A stretch of 64,000 nucleotides of DNA from Circinella umbellata (GCA_025093555.1 JAIWNF010000045.1:372001-436000); one strand, 5' to 3'. Positions 50,143-62,787 are shown, numbered from the stretch's first letter. Program-made: numbers and translations. The notes: a model not told the origin generated them from the sequence alone.

Positions 50143-50630
50143 TTAATTTCTTTGCAGTTGCGCTGTGTTGGTACTGTTGAGTCTGCCACCTTCCTCTGTA
50201 GTTTTTCTACGAAAAGAACCTAACCGGATATTCTCACCACTGACTTTCACTAGCGCTTCTTTTCCGAGCAAACCTACAGAATACTTGTGTTTTGGTGTCA
50301 TCCCATCTTGAAATTTTTCTTTAGAAATCCCAAGTTTGATATTACAATTAACAGAAAGAACACCTGTTGCTATATATATGAAATATTCCAAAAAAAAAAA
50401 AGAAATAGATAAATAAAAAAAAAACCAGGTTATTATACATTTGTTATGATGTAGTTTATAATAGACATTAGGAATATATGGGTACGTATTGTATACCATT
50501 TCTCGTTATTCTATATAGTTATGACGATAGTCTATATACCTTTGTCTTGTTGGTAACCATTTTTAGAATAGTTTTGCTTGTAGTTGATATCTACAAGAGT
50601 AATGCCTTTGTTGTGCTTTTGGTCAGACAT
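50143..50630 (-). CDS. Small basic protein, unknown function
   Basis: Two exons from ATG 50630 (MSDQKHNKGITLVDINYKQN) across an intron with consensus ends to ATGVLSVNCNIKLGISKEKF, SVGLLGKEALVKVSGENIRL and TEEGGRLNSTNTAQLQRN-stop; about 107 residues. It has alternating hydrophobic residues suggesting beta structure, and no signal peptide or TM helix. The intron joint (AAA G|CA) keeps the frame. I do not recognise a family. Confidence 0.6.
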
Positions 50631-51784
50631 ATTTTGATTGTGTGAGAAGTTTGATATAATGAGGAGTTGAGAGACGAAGAATAGGAGTGAAAAAAAAAAG
50701 TGAAAAAAAGCTAATAAGAATGAAAATTACTTTTTATTTTTATAGCCAAAAGTAACAACAATAGTTGTAGCTGGGGACGGGCAGTGACCAACTCATTTTT
50801 TCTTGTGACAACACAAAAAAAAAAGTGGATGTTGATGTGTTTTTCGTGTGATAAGTTGTATTACTAGTAATTCAGCCAAGTAGCGACATAATATACTGTG
50901 TACAAGTTCCAAAGACAGTACTGGTTTTTTTTTTCGTGTGGTGATGAGTCAAATAATGACACTGCACCCGGAATGGCCGAAAAGAAATATTATGCAAGCT
51001 CAAAATTAGCGAATAGTGAAACGTGGGAATTGTTGCTACAATTGCAGCACGCACAAACATCCAAACATTTCATATAGTGTAACTATAAAGGTTTGAAAGA
51101 AAAAATAATACAGAATAACGTGAAATGATTGAGCCTAGTAAGATATGGTGTTTGTCTCGAACAGTGTTGTATAGAAACACATAAACATGTCATGAATATC
51201 CTGACTTTACTGTTGATATCCAGTTCTTTATGGATTAAGCTTCTTTGTTTATTACAGTTTGTTAGTGTTTGTAGTTGTAATGTACCCAGAATTAGCTACA
51301 AGAAACATTTAATATCCATTGAACATTAAGTTGGCAATAAAACGATATTTATATGGAGAAAAAGAAAAAGTTTGAACAATTAAGAGTATAACTGACTTCA
51401 TTCTCTGTTACGCCATAGAAACATGCACAAATTTTAGGTTTAGCAAAGGCATTGTTTGTTTTGAAATTATTCCAGATTCCCACACTGTTAATATATGGTA
51501 ATATCTCCATGGGAAAACAGATTTAATTTTTTCATTTTAAGGCTATGACAACTGCGTACCCTTTCTTCACATAAAAAAAAAATTACAATTGTAAAAAACT
51601 GTCAATGTCAAAAATAAAAAACTCGCTTATCAAACGATTTTTTCTTTCTAAAAGAAGTTGGGAAAGAAAGGTGACGTCTCATTCTGTTTTCCGCAACAAC
51701 CCCCGCTCCGTATTTTTTTTTTTTTTAAAAAAAGAGTCTTGTTTTTTTTGAACACCTTCTCTTTATACATCAATACATAACACA
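50631..51784. other. Divergent intergenic region
   Basis: The upstream region of the small basic protein (-) and of the Cox7-like gene (+). The last about 60 bases before 51785 include A/T tracts and a CT-rich leader. No gene recognised. Confidence 0.4.
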
Positions 51785-52244
51785 ATGTCTCTCGTTAACA
51801 GACCCAACAACATCATTCAACAACAACGTTTCTGGCAGGTATGTTATACATACTTTTTTCTTTTCCTATTTCGAAATATACATGCGCAGCGATTTACTTT
51901 TTTTTTATTTTATTTTTCATTATCAAACAAGTTTATTTTATTTTATTTTTTTACTCAAATCACCTGTTTTCGACCATTCATAATTATTTGAATTAGGCAC
52001 CCTCCAACCAACTCTTGTTCCTTCGTGGTCCCAGAGATAAGTTCTTTGTCTACACTACCTTCCTCGTCATTGGTACTGGTCTTGCCGGTACTGCTTGGGG
52101 TGTTATCAAGATGGCACGCGTATGTATTATTTATTATTTATTTTCGATAAACGACATAGGGTCTTCTTGAGCTAATCCCCGATCCAATACATATATCACT
52201 CATATCTGTGTTTTTATACATATATTTTATAGGGCCAAAAATAA
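51785..52244 (+). CDS. Cytochrome c oxidase subunit 7 (VIIa-like)
   Basis: Three exons (51785-51838, 51997-52119, 52233-52244) give 62 residues. The sequence runs MSLVNRPNNIIQQQRFWQ, then APSNQLLFLRGPRDKFFVYT and one TM helix (FLVIGTGLAGTAWGVIKM), ending ARGQK-stop. Size, the short N-terminal helix, the LRGPRDK turn and the single C-terminal TM with a basic end fit fungal Cox7/COX7A, a small accessory subunit of complex IV in the inner mitochondrial membrane. The last exon is only three codons plus stop. Confidence 0.75.
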
Positions 52245-53538
52245 ATTGGTTTTTCTTTTATAAAACCTATTTTGAAAGAAAAAGAGAAATATATATAATT
52301 GAAAAAGGGGAGAAGGAAAAAAGAAAACGATTTTTATACACCCAAAAATAACAAAAAAGGCGCTCCATTTCCAAAAACCCAACAATTTAGTTTCTTCTTT
52401 TTTTTTGTTAGAGAAAAAAAAAACCCTAGAATTCTGATTTATAAAACGTTTAGACATTCTTTATAAAGTAATATAAAACTATATATTATATTTTTAATTA
52501 TTATTATTATCTATATTGTATGTATGTATGTCCTTATGTGAGTGTAATAATGATATCGCATGGATATTTTTTTCTTTTAAGGCATTTCATTGGTTAATGT
52601 TCGGTGTGACGTAACCTATACGTCCTTTCTTTTTGGTTATTAAGTTGTTATATATTTTTTTGGCTATTTTTTTTTTCTGGCTCAAAACCAAACAACCTTT
52701 GTTCATTTTTCATTTTCCAAATAATTTTTTTTCTCCTTCTAAAAGGTTAGATGACTAAATATATGTTTATAGAGCATAATGAAGAACTGCATAATTAATT
52801 GGAAAACCCTAATTTTTCATTTTTCATTTGCTGATGTTTAAATATTGAATATTATCTTTCTTTTCTTCTCATTTAGGTGTGTGTGTTTGTGTGTTTTGGT
52901 GTTTTCGTAATATCGATTCCCTATATATACTCCTTTTATCATTCGTTTTAATTAAACGGGTTTGAAAGTTGACATTGAAAAGTATTTTTTAAAAAAAAGG
53001 GATTAGAAAAGTTGAATTTGAATCACCAAACCAAAAAAGGAACAAGTTGCATAAAAACGAAAAGGTATTATATTAAAAAAAATAAAAAGGTAAAAAAAAA
53101 GAGGAGAAGAGAGGAAGGAAGAAAAGAAAAAAAAAAAAAAAGAAAAGCCCTGGAGTTTTTATTGTATATCGGAACTGTAAGTTTTGTGCTCAACAATATA
53201 GTTTGCATATAATGAATTATCTTTTATAGGAGGTTAATATCAACATATATAATATATTTTTGTATATCACACGCACAGACAACAAATAATCAATTCGTTC
53301 TAAATAACAATAACAACAACTTTTTCAAACGATCAACCCCAACTCCATTTAATCAAAACAATTAACCAAACAAAACCCAATCGACTGATCATAATAAGAT
53401 TATTTATTAATATCAAACCAACTATTATCTTTGTTTCTTTTTGTATTTCATTCTTTCTTTTTTCCTTACTCGACTTTTAATAGCAACTTCACCCAAATAA
53501 CAACTTACAAACAACAAAATAAGAGGATCTATCTATAT

Positions 53539-53573
<35 letters not shown>

Positions 53574-53667
53574 GCTGTCTCTCTCTCTTTCTCCTTCACA
53601 CACGCACTCTCCTCTTCCCTACTTCTTTTTTTTCGCTTTTAATTTTTTTTCTCTTCTTCTCCATGCG
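52245..53667. other. Intergenic region and long leader of the Cdh1-like gene
   Basis: AT-rich and A-rich DNA. From about 53280 the sequence turns to CAA/AAC-rich, then a TA microsatellite (about 53543-53570) and a CTCTCTCTTTCTCC tract just before the ATG at 53668. This suggests a long 5' untranslated leader. Confidence 0.45.
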
Positions 53668-55737
53668 ATGAGTAGTACTTACAAGTCAAAATTACGATCT
53701 GCTTCACGAGCAAAACTTGAAGCAACAAATTCAGGGAATGATTCAGAAGATAATTCCAATCCAACAAATACTTCAACCGACGATTTAACTTCATCCGATC
53801 ACATTGATAACGATCCACAAACATTATTACCTAGCCCTCGAACTCCACCTATTACTGATCTTGGTGAAACACCAGAATATCCAGATCTTGATGCTTTTTT
53901 TCCACCTTCTCCTTATGGCCGACGACGACAACAAATATATGGTGACAGGTATGTCTATTTTTTTTTATTGCAATGGGGGAAAAAAAAAAAGAAGGGGAGA
54001 TAGAATATATATTGATAACAATAACATATCAAAACCATAAATATTTCTTACTATTATTATTGTTTAGATTTATACCCTTACGTGATGAACATAACTTTGT
54101 ACGAGATTACCATTTATTAGATTCACCTAGTTCAGGATCAAGGAATCCCTATGCAGACCCTGAATATCATTCCGAAACACGTAAGTAACTGGCGAGGTTA
54201 GTTGTGGATGGTGATTGTAATGGTTGAAAAAAAAAGATTATGAAAAAATAAAAAGTGTGTGTGTGAATTTTGATAAATAAAAGAAATTGATTGAGACTTG
54301 TTTTTTTTTTTTTTTTCACCAATAGGACACAGACAACGACGACTTAGCGCATTTTTCCGTGCAGAAATCATGGGAGATACATCAGCAGCAGATGAATATA
54401 CCATGCCAGATGGAGTACGACAGCCACGTCGAGTCTTTCATTATAGCAACTCACATCAATTTAGACGATCTCCTTCACCCTCTTTGGAACCATCCAGTAG
54501 TCCACGTTATCAAACTTCTCGATTTGGTGATGCAGGGCTACGGATTCTTTCTGCTCCACATCGTCCTGCGAGACATATAAGTAGAACGGCTATAAAAATT
54601 CTTGATGCTCCCGAATTACAGGTAAAGAACAATGGGGTTTTTGTAAGGGATGATAAAATATAAAAAGGGGGGGGGAGGGTTTTTATTTTGAATGAGTGAA
54701 TAGCAACAGCATGTGATTAAACAATAATGATTTATTAGGATGACTTTTATCTAAACTTGGTGGATTGGGGAAATAATGATTGTTTGGCAGTGGGATTGGG
54801 ATCATGTGTTTATCTTTGGAATGCAAATACAAGTCGGGTAACCAAATTATGTGATTTTGTCAATGATGCCGTATCATCCGTAAGTTGGGCAAAACAAGGA
54901 TCACATTTAGCCATTGGAACAAATAAAGGAACTGTATTATTATGGGACACAGAAACTTCTCGACGGATCCGAACTTGGACTGGCCATACATCACGGACAG
55001 GTAAAAAAAAAAGTTCAAATTCGGTTTATAATGTTAAACTTGCTAAATCAAAATGAAATGATAAAATAGGTGCCCTGGCATGGAGTTCAAATATTCTTAC
55101 CTCGGGCAGTCGAGATCATAAAATATACCATCGTGATGTACGATCACCTAATCAATATTTCCGAAAACTAGATGAACATGTACAAGAAGTGTGTGGATTA
55201 AAATGGAATGAAGAAGGCACCATGCTTGCTTCGGGAGGGAACGACAACAACTTGTTAATATGGAATTCACATCAAGACAATTTATTATGGAAGTTTAGAG
55301 ATCATACAGCTGCTGTCAAAGCCATTGGATGGAGTCCACATACACGAGGAATGCTTGCAAGTGGCGGTGGTACTGCAGACAAAACAATCAAGTTTTGGAA
55401 TGCTATTTCAGGAGCTGCTATATCTTCTCATGATACTGGATCTCAAGTATGTAATATTGCTTGGTCAAAAAAGACAAATGAAATTGTCAGTACTCATGGA
55501 TACGCGAGTAATTCGGATAGTTCTTCAAATCAAGTGATTGTATGGCGAGCCAACAATATGCAACGTGTAGCAACACTTTCTGGACATTCAAGTCGTGTTT
55601 TATACATGTCATTAAGCCACGATGGTACCACCGTGGTAACAGGAGCAGGTGATGAAACGCTGCGTTTTTGGGATGTATTCTCTACTGCTGAGGTCATTCG
55701 ACGTGAACCAGAAGATCGACGTGAGTGTCTTCGGTAG
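53668..55737 (+). CDS. CDH1: APC/C activator, Cdh1/Fizzy-related WD40 protein
   Basis: Five exons (53668-53948, 54068-54180, 54326-54621, 54739-55000, 55070-55737) give 539 residues. The first intron splits the C-box (GDR|FIPLRDEHNF). The conserved KILDAPELQDDFYLNLVDWG precedes seven WD40 repeats, including VYLWNANTSRVTKL, VLLWDTETSRRIRTW, NLLIWNSHQDNLLWKF, GGGTADKTIKFWNA and GDETLRFWDVFST. Cdh1 recruits D-box and KEN-box substrates to the anaphase-promoting complex in late mitosis and G1. The DAPELQDDFYLNLVDW block separates it from Cdc20. The C-terminus reads ECLR, not the usual Ile-Arg tail. A GTGAGT donor overlaps the last codons, so a further exon is possible. Confidence 0.92.
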
Positions 55738-55754
55738 AAAGAAAGAGGCTCCTC

Positions 55755-55786
<32 letters not shown>

Positions 55787-56743
55787 TCCAACAAAAAGTC
55801 ATATTATTTTCTCATCCTCTCTCATTCTAATTCGCAAATCCTAAGAAAAAAGAACCAATTTTTAATCGCTATAACACAACCTAACAACCATTCTATTCTA
55901 CTCCACTCCACTCCATCACGCAACACTTTTACCAGCTTCTTGTTTGTTTCTATTCCAATTCATCTTTATATATATATATATATATATACTACTATTATTA
56001 TTTTATTGTTCATCCATTTGCGCACATATTCTTTTTTTTTTCATTTCAAACATTATTTTTTTCCCATTTTCCCTCTTACCACAATACACTGTGCTTACAC
56101 TCTCACTGAACTTTTGAAAAGTCCACCTACTTTTTTTGATATTTGTGTGAGGTTCAATTGCTCCAAATAATGAGACTAATTTGACCAGGTATTTGAAGTT
56201 AGTTTGCTCTGCTTTTTGAGAAGATAAAAAAAAAGCCAACTGCGGCAACAGTTGGGCATCCACCCTTGAGCAGCTTATAGATGGATTAGTCAGTATAATG
56301 CGTACCTTGATAGTGTTTTTGAGAGCAGAAAAAATGTAAGTCGTAAGTGTATCTTATCTGAAGAGCATAACACGACTGTTATCAGCTTCATTAATGCTAA
56401 TTCTTCCCCTACTGTTGTTGAAGTGAATATGCATTTATTACTTAAAGTGTTTTCTTGCTCATAAAGTATATACCACGGTTACGTAATAGCTTTATAAAAC
56501 GTGAATACAATCTTTCGTTGAGAACTGTTGGGATCGCCACTATCAACTGAATTCTCACTTGTTGTTGACAGTGGCATCCGATTTTATGTCACTTTTCTTC
56601 AATCCTACCAAGTGCTCAGAGAGATACTATATTTTTATGTTATTTACATGGATTTTTTTTATTTAAACTTAATATATACAGCATCAGGGAGTTATTAACA
56701 GAAGTATAATAGAGGGTTTAAGACCATCAAAACTTATGCGACA
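55738..56743. other. Intergenic region after the Cdh1-like gene
   Basis: Starts with TA microsatellites (about 55760-55787 and 55967-55989), then CT-rich and AT-rich DNA. No gene recognised. Confidence 0.4.
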
Positions 56744-57607
56744 TTACTTCCGGACCCGAAACCCGACAAACTCTTCATCACTTTCTTTATTGCTATCATT
56801 AGAGTCTTCGTCACCTTCACCTGTGTCAAACAAAAAACCCTTTCTCCATTGATCAACCCATTGATGGATCACCTCAAGATCTATATCAAGTAATCGAGGA
56901 TGGACCACAAGCAAGTACACGACATATAGTAAACCATGCTTGTTCAAATATTCAATGAGACTAGGAACTTGTGTCCTAATATCTTGTTCATTAGTATTTC
57001 CCAATACTGATTTAAACGAAGAGAAATCATACATGTGCATGTATATCCAGTGGCGTCCACCAGTTGATGGATCAACACAAAGGTTATTGCCACATGTATA
57101 GCGCCAGATGGTAACACCAAGACATGCATAATCTCCCTCTTCTGGTTCCCGACATGGCCTGCTATATATATAAATTCATTAGAAAATCTATCAGCATCTA
57201 TACTATTCTTTTTATTAACACTGATATATTAACATACAATGGGTCATCGTCAGGAGTTTCAGAAATAGAAAAAGTAATAGTTGCTTAGTAGTTTTATCAT
57301 CACCATCAACAGTATGTGATCGTAAATATAAAGGTAAGAAAGTAACATACGTTTCAAGCAATTTTAAGAGCTCCTCTGTGGTATATGTGTGAATGGAGTA
57401 TTCTTGCTCGGTGTTGTTATTATTAAGCAATAAATAACCAGATTACACACACATATATACATGCTGCTATATTATATAACATTTATAAAATAATAAGTAT
57501 AAGCATTTACATTTCTTGCTGTTGTTTTATTGCATGGTGAATGTAAGTAAATTTTGAAAGTGAAAAAAGAACTGTCATAAAAATACTTGCTGTCATCTTA
57601 ATATTGT
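56744..57607 (-). CDS. Unrecognised multi-exon gene, Cys-containing with acidic C-terminus
   Basis: The best-supported exon (about 57165-56744) reads RPCREPEEGDYACLGVTIWR, YTCGNNLCVDPSTGGRHWIY, a helical region (SLIEYLNKHGLLYVVYLLVV) and an acidic end (EGDEDSNDSNKESDEEFVGF). Upstream short segments in plausible exons give YSIHTYTTEELLKLLET and TFSISETPDDDP. The four Cys in the first 30 residues of the main exon could bind zinc. Exon borders upstream are uncertain, and the start at 57607 (MTASIFMTVLF) is a guess. It lies in transposon-rich DNA and could be part of an element. Confidence 0.35.
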
Positions 57608-57794
57608 ACTGCGGTAATTTAAGCTGCCTGCCTGTACTACACTTGGTATAAATATGGTAAAACCAAAAAGGTTTGTACCACTGGTAACAAAAAGTTACCA
57701 AACCTTAATATTTTTTTTTCATCCAAATTTTTGCGAGTTGCAAACGTGTGCAAATTAGATAATGAAGAAGCAAAGTCCAGCGAGCCAATTTCCA

Positions 57795-58690
57795 TCATGG
57801 TGTAAAGACAACTGTGGCATTTAGATACAATAAAAAAGGAGATGGAATATCCACTTTTCGTAAAGCTAAACAAACTTCCGGTAGGTCATGCCGTTCGATG
57901 GCGCGCTTGCAAGTAATAGCCAAGTCGGAAAATGTCCAAATTGACTGATTGTTTCGGGATGTGTACGTTGCCAACTCACCGAATTCAAGAGGGCACCCTA
58001 ATTCATGATGTACAAGCGTTGATATAATAGCGTCTGACCGCATGTCAGTAAAATTTTGGTGTATAGATTTTTTGTCGATAACTTGATCACGGAAGTGACA
58101 CCCAAAAATCAGGTAGCTTATAGTGAGAATATTCAAGATAACGTTAAGCAAAACATAAATGTCCGTGGACTTAAGTTGGACCCAAGTTGGTCTGAGGTTG
58201 GAACAAGAAAATGAGGATGAAGCGTTGGAATCAAGCAGCAGCGCAACAATGACTCCTTTCATTGACATCAATGCCTCATCTTCAACCATTGACCGTACTA
58301 TGTACAATGAAATGCTAACTACATCTTGGATCATTGGAAATACTAACATCACTGACTTGTTTCAACAATACCGTCGACAGGTCAATACTATTGATCTCTC
58401 CTTTCCTCTTTGAAACATCGTTGACGATCCCTTTTTACTTGTTGAAGACATGACAGGTGTTGGAAGCTGAAAAGGCCTGCTTTTCTACCCTGCCTCTATG
58501 TAAAGCACGGAAAAAATTATTGCTCGACGTGTATACAATGAAAATCTAATTCATGTAAAGTGCATATTTCAAGTGACGCAAGCTCAATTTGTAAAAAAAA
58601 AAATTCGGGATATTATTTCTTTTCTTAACCAAACTCGAACAATCAAGATGCTTGAGTCCTGTAGTCCTTTTAGGATGACCGTTTAAGCCA
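57795..58690. other. Open frames on both strands, probably decayed transposon or gene DNA
   Basis: Minus strand 58352-57795 is open for 185 codons (for example TLVHHELGCPLEFGELATYT). The plus strand at 58159-58413 gives DLSWTQVGLRLEQENEDEAL and RTMYNEMLTTSWIIGNTNIT. The plus reading continues past stops as VDDPFLLVEDMTGVGS, KIIARRVYNENLIHVKCIFQ and RDIISFLNQTRTIKMLESCS. The plus strand has the better protein character across three interrupted frames, so it is probably a relic read left to right. No family was recognised. Confidence 0.35.
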
Positions 58691-59270
58691 ATTTTCCGTT
58701 GCAGCTTGACGCTTCGTCCGTTTTGTTCATGGCGAACGTTCTCTTACCAAGTTTACATTGCTACATGGTAAAGTCATTAAAGATATTTACTGTCTTTTTT
58801 TTTTATTTCTATTTTTTTTCTGTAGTAGCGTATGTTATCTTCGTTCTACTGCGTTTACATTACGAACATCGGGATATGGCCTAGGAATTTGATAGGGTTC
58901 ATCGTCGTCTCTCTTATGACAAGAATGTTCATTGATTAACTTTAAAGAGTTTGATAAAATGTCATCAGCGCAAACATCTTTTTTGTACCAATCATTTTTA
59001 CTTACTAAGAAAAATACCTCGCTACGTATTTGATTATTATTATTCTTCTTATGTTACTTTACTTAATAAACTATAATTTATATTCGCCAATATATATAAT
59101 TTATTTCAACCTGATTTATCTTAATAAACATCTTGTTAATCTCTATTATCTTTATTTAATTTGATAAAACACATCAGATGTTATTCAAGACGCAGTTGAG
59201 AATCTAATCAAAAGTTTTGAGGGTTTGGAAAATTAGAAATAATCAGAGTTGCTGAATTCATGAAAGAAGA

Positions 59271-60045
59271 GTGCCACTTCAGTATCCAGGTCGTTGCGTA
59301 CCCGCTGTCCTTTTGCAAGAAATGGAAGAGCAACTCTGGGAGCTTGTACTAAATGAGTTAAGGAATGTGATTAGGTTTCAGAAAGGTATTCTATTCATAC
59401 AAAATTGTGTCTTTCGGGACGAAGTCGGCTTTGATATAAACATGCATCATACGAGAGCTTGGTCACGACATGGAGCACAAGCTATCACAGCATCGATTTC
59501 TGTAAGGATTGCTTCTCATACTCTCATCGGTGTCGTCTCCTCATTTGGTGTAGTAAATGCGAGCATAAGAGAGACAGACAATGTTAAGAAAAGAAGGGTT
59601 GTAGGCGCAACGAAACAAGAAGCAGCTGGAGATGCGATCGCGGATATTCGAAACGGTGCTACAGCTGACCATTATCTATACAGTTCATTAGTGATAAATT
59701 ATATATATTGTGGGTGCATTTTTCAACATGAAGGGCTTCCATATCGTCATGGACCATATTCCAATTCATTCTCCTGGTGAAACTGATACTATCATAAAGG
59801 AAAGAGGACATATACCCACCCTATTCATCTGAGATAAATTCTATCGAGATGTTCTGGAAAGTTTCAAAGGATAGGGTAAAAAGGGGCAAGCTAAGCGATA
59901 TGAAAAACTCTTACTTTTAAAGTTATCGAAGGGAGTAGAGATGCTCCTATTGAGAATTTGCAAAGTCTCATCTAACATTCTATTGATATTTTCCCTGAAT
60001 GCTTCAATAAGGAACCTATATAATCACTTAGCAACTTAAATGAAA
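59271..60045 (+). pseudogene. Tc1/mariner transposase relic
   Basis: The frame to 59780 shows FRDEVGFDINMHHTRAWSRH (first catalytic Asp region lost or altered to RDE), then SHTLIGVVSSFGVVNASIRE and KKRRVVGATKQEAAGDAIAD. After a frame change the sequence gives KGFHIVMDHIPIHSPGETDT (second Asp) and ERGHIPTLF, then INSIEMFWKVSKDRVKRGKL (catalytic Glu) in other frames. A degenerate C-terminal end (HSIDIFPECFNKEPI) is near 59975-60020. Stops and frame changes are frequent. No terminal inverted repeats were found. Confidence 0.78.
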
Positions 60046-60567
60046 AAGGTGGTGAATTTATTTTTAAAAAGTAGGGCAGACTAACTTCAAACACTTGGTC
60101 AACTTACATAGCTTCATTATTATTTTGGGCAATTTAACCTCACACAAACATCCAAATAGAGAGTGGAAGCATAGTTACCACTTTTTTTCTGTACTTACAG
60201 AAATGACGAAAACAATACACATAAAAAGTTTATTTTTAAAGCATAAACGGAATCCGAAGAAGCAAAAAAAAAAGAGCGGGCTTATAAGATTATTTTTAGA
60301 CTTGTTCTAAAGTTGGTAAATTGATGTTTTTAAACTGTTCGGAACGGGCTGAGCCATTGATTTTTTATCTGTGTTATGAAATTATGCTGGGCCAAGAATT
60401 GAACTTGTGATCTTGGCAACTGTCTTTTTTTCTTTTTTTATTTTGTTGTTATTATTTTTTTTGTTGTTGTTTTTTTTAGTACGATAAAACTTCTTTTTTC
60501 CTCTTTTTCTTCTCTTCTCTTTTTATTATATTCAAGACATACCAAAAAAAAAAAAAACAAGACAAAA
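60046..60567. other. Intergenic region upstream of the Pro/Gln-rich membrane protein
   Basis: AT-rich, with T-rich and CT-rich promoter-like tracts at 60424-60530. GGGCCAAGAATTGAACTTG at 60390-60408 resembles a tRNA T-arm read backwards, but no complete tRNA fold can be drawn. Confidence 0.4.
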
Positions 60568-61743
60568 ATGTATAAACAAGAAGAAAGTAATACTAATAAT
60601 AATAATAATAATCATCCTGATCCATTTGCTGGACAATACCCTCCACCTCCACCAGCTCCAGAATCATATATTTCGGGACCATCGACCGGAACGCCACCGG
60701 CTGTAAATCTTTTTTCAGAAGTAAGGACAGAAGTAAGGACAAATGATTCATCACCTTATTATCCACCTACACAACAACATCAAGAAACTATTACTCAAGA
60801 TCAACAACAACAAAATCCATGGCCAATAACTTCTGCTTATAATCATCCATCACGACAAGCTGAATATTTCTCACCTCCTCATATACATTATGATCAGCAT
60901 CGCGCTTCTTACGATCATAGTGCACCTGTTGTTTCAATGAACTATAAAAATGATCCTCATCATCGTGGATCTTACGACCACAGTGCTCCTGCTACAGTAC
61001 CTATGCTTTATGATCATCGACCTTCTTATGATCAACGACCTTATGAACCAGCTTATACCTCTTCCTATCAAAATCAAGCGAATGATCCAAGTACATATTA
61101 TCCACATCCAAATACCAATTATTATACAGAAGAATTGGATGCTCCATCATCACCTAACACACCTATTATTCCAAAAACGGAACCAACGTCATCATCAGGG
61201 ACAGCGGTAACAGCAGAAAATCAAAATAACAATAACAATCAACAAACAAGTAGTGATCAACAAAAAGAAAAAAAAGGTAAAAAACAAGGGGCTGGATTCG
61301 GATTATTCAAAAAGAAAAAAGTGGAATCGACACCTCCACAAGAGCAACCTATATTATCTGGACCAAAACCCGCACCTGTAGATGAAAAACCTTCGTATCA
61401 GCGACCTGCTCATGATCCAGAAGATGGAAGAGGTCTACGAAATGCATGTTGTTGTTATAATCCCGCGTTAACTTGTTGTTCCTTTTTTTGGATGTTATTT
61501 TCTGCTGCTATTTTAGCAGGTGGTGTTGCCATGATGATTGCATCCAAAGTTGTTCAAGATCGCTGTAATAATGAATGTGGAGGTGGAGCAGATGAAACCA
61601 TTGGTAGTTGTACTGTATTATGTAATGAAGTACTTCATCAAGCATTATTATGGGGAGGTTTAGCTATCATGGTATTAGCTAGTATATCAGTGATATGGAG
61701 ATTATTTACTTGGTGTTGTGCTGGTTGTGCTAGAAATAAATAA
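60568..61743 (+). CDS. Pro/Gln/Tyr-rich membrane protein with Cys-rich C-terminal TM pair
   Basis: A single uninterrupted frame of 391 residues, unusual in this intron-rich window. Residues 1-290 are disordered: an Asn run, PPPPPAPESY, and a degenerate repeat SYDHSAP...HHRGSYDHSAP...HRPSYDQRPYE (about residues 112-160), then a Lys-rich patch (KKGKKQGAGFGLFKKKKVES). The C-terminal 100 residues are membrane-embedded: NACCCYNPALTCCSFFWMLF with a TM helix, a Cys-containing loop (QDRCNNECGGGADET), a second TM helix (GLAIMVLASISVIWRLF) and TWCCAGCARNK-stop. The Cys clusters at both membrane faces could be palmitoylated, which is inference. No family recognised. Confidence 0.8.
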   Translation: MYKQEESNTNNNNNNHPDPFAGQYPPPPPAPESYISGPSTGTPPAVNLFSEVRTEVRTNDSSPYYPPTQQHQETITQDQQQQNPWPITSAYNHPSRQAEYFSPPHIHYDQHRASYDHSAPVVSMNYKNDPHHRGSYDHSAPATVPMLYDHRPSYDQRPYEPAYTSSYQNQANDPSTYYPHPNTNYYTEELDAPSSPNTPIIPKTEPTSSSGTAVTAENQNNNNNQQTSSDQQKEKKGKKQGAGFGLFKKKKVESTPPQEQPILSGPKPAPVDEKPSYQRPAHDPEDGRGLRNACCCYNPALTCCSFFWMLFSAAILAGGVAMMIASKVVQDRCNNECGGGADETIGSCTVLCNEVLHQALLWGGLAIMVLASISVIWRLFTWCCAGCARNK

Positions 61744-61918
61744 AATAAAAACAATTTGTATATTCTTTTATTATTATTATTATATTATTAATATGAAACA
61801 TGCCAGTTAATGTGTATATTGTGTGATTGTAATATGATGTGTGTATGTAAAATGTAATGTAATGTTGTATATTTGATTAGAAATGAAATAGTTGAGTGGG
61901 ATGGGGAATATACTCTTC

Positions 61919-62748
61919 CTAATTCTTTTCTTTTTTACTCTTCTTTTTCTTCTTATCCTTCTTTTCATCTTTATCTTTACTCTTCTTTTCTTTTTTTTCT
62001 TTTTTACTCTTTTTCTTTTCTTTCTTTTCTTCATCATTATCCTTGCTCTTTTTCTTCTTTTTCTTCTTTTCAACCTTAGAATCATCTTCATCACGTTTTC
62101 GCTTTTGAGTGATGGTAGCATCATCATCTTTGTTTTGATGAGCAAGGTAATCTTGCATGACTCGAGCATATTTACCCTTTTGTTCAACTAAACCAAGACC
62201 TCCTTTTCTTGCTGTGCGACCTTCACATGCAGCAAATAATTCAGCGTCTGTCATTTTAATTGAATAATCCTTTCCATCATCATCATCTGAATCGTTATCG
62301 TCGGTATTTGCATTACTTGATGATGTTGATTGAGGTGTTGATGTTTCCGATCTATTTAATAATAAAGATATTAGAATTACCCTTCATTTTTATATTTGAT
62401 TAAAAAAAAATCAACTTACGGAAGAACGGCAGCACTTTTAACAAATCCACTATAAAGTGATGAACGAGCAATAGTTTGTGCCATGGAAGAATGAACACTT
62501 TTAACAGAATCCATTAAGTTAACTTGATCAGCCATAGCTGCCATTGAAGAAGTAGTCGTTTCTTCTTGTGTTTTAATTGTCGATTTTTTCATTCCTTGAG
62601 CTGTAGGTTTATAAGTACTAAGAATACCCGTTTCTGATTTACGATTATCACTCTTTTTCTTTGTTGCAATACGAATCTAACAAATAGAATACATTTAGTT
62701 CATTTTCTTTTATATAGATATATACATATATTTTTTTTCGAGAATAGC

Positions 62749-62787
<39 letters not shown>

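Noticed and set aside
60380..60412. tRNA-like T-arm on the minus strand (GTTCAATTC)
   Set aside because: No anticodon arm or acceptor stem can be built; the neighbouring sequence is T-rich.
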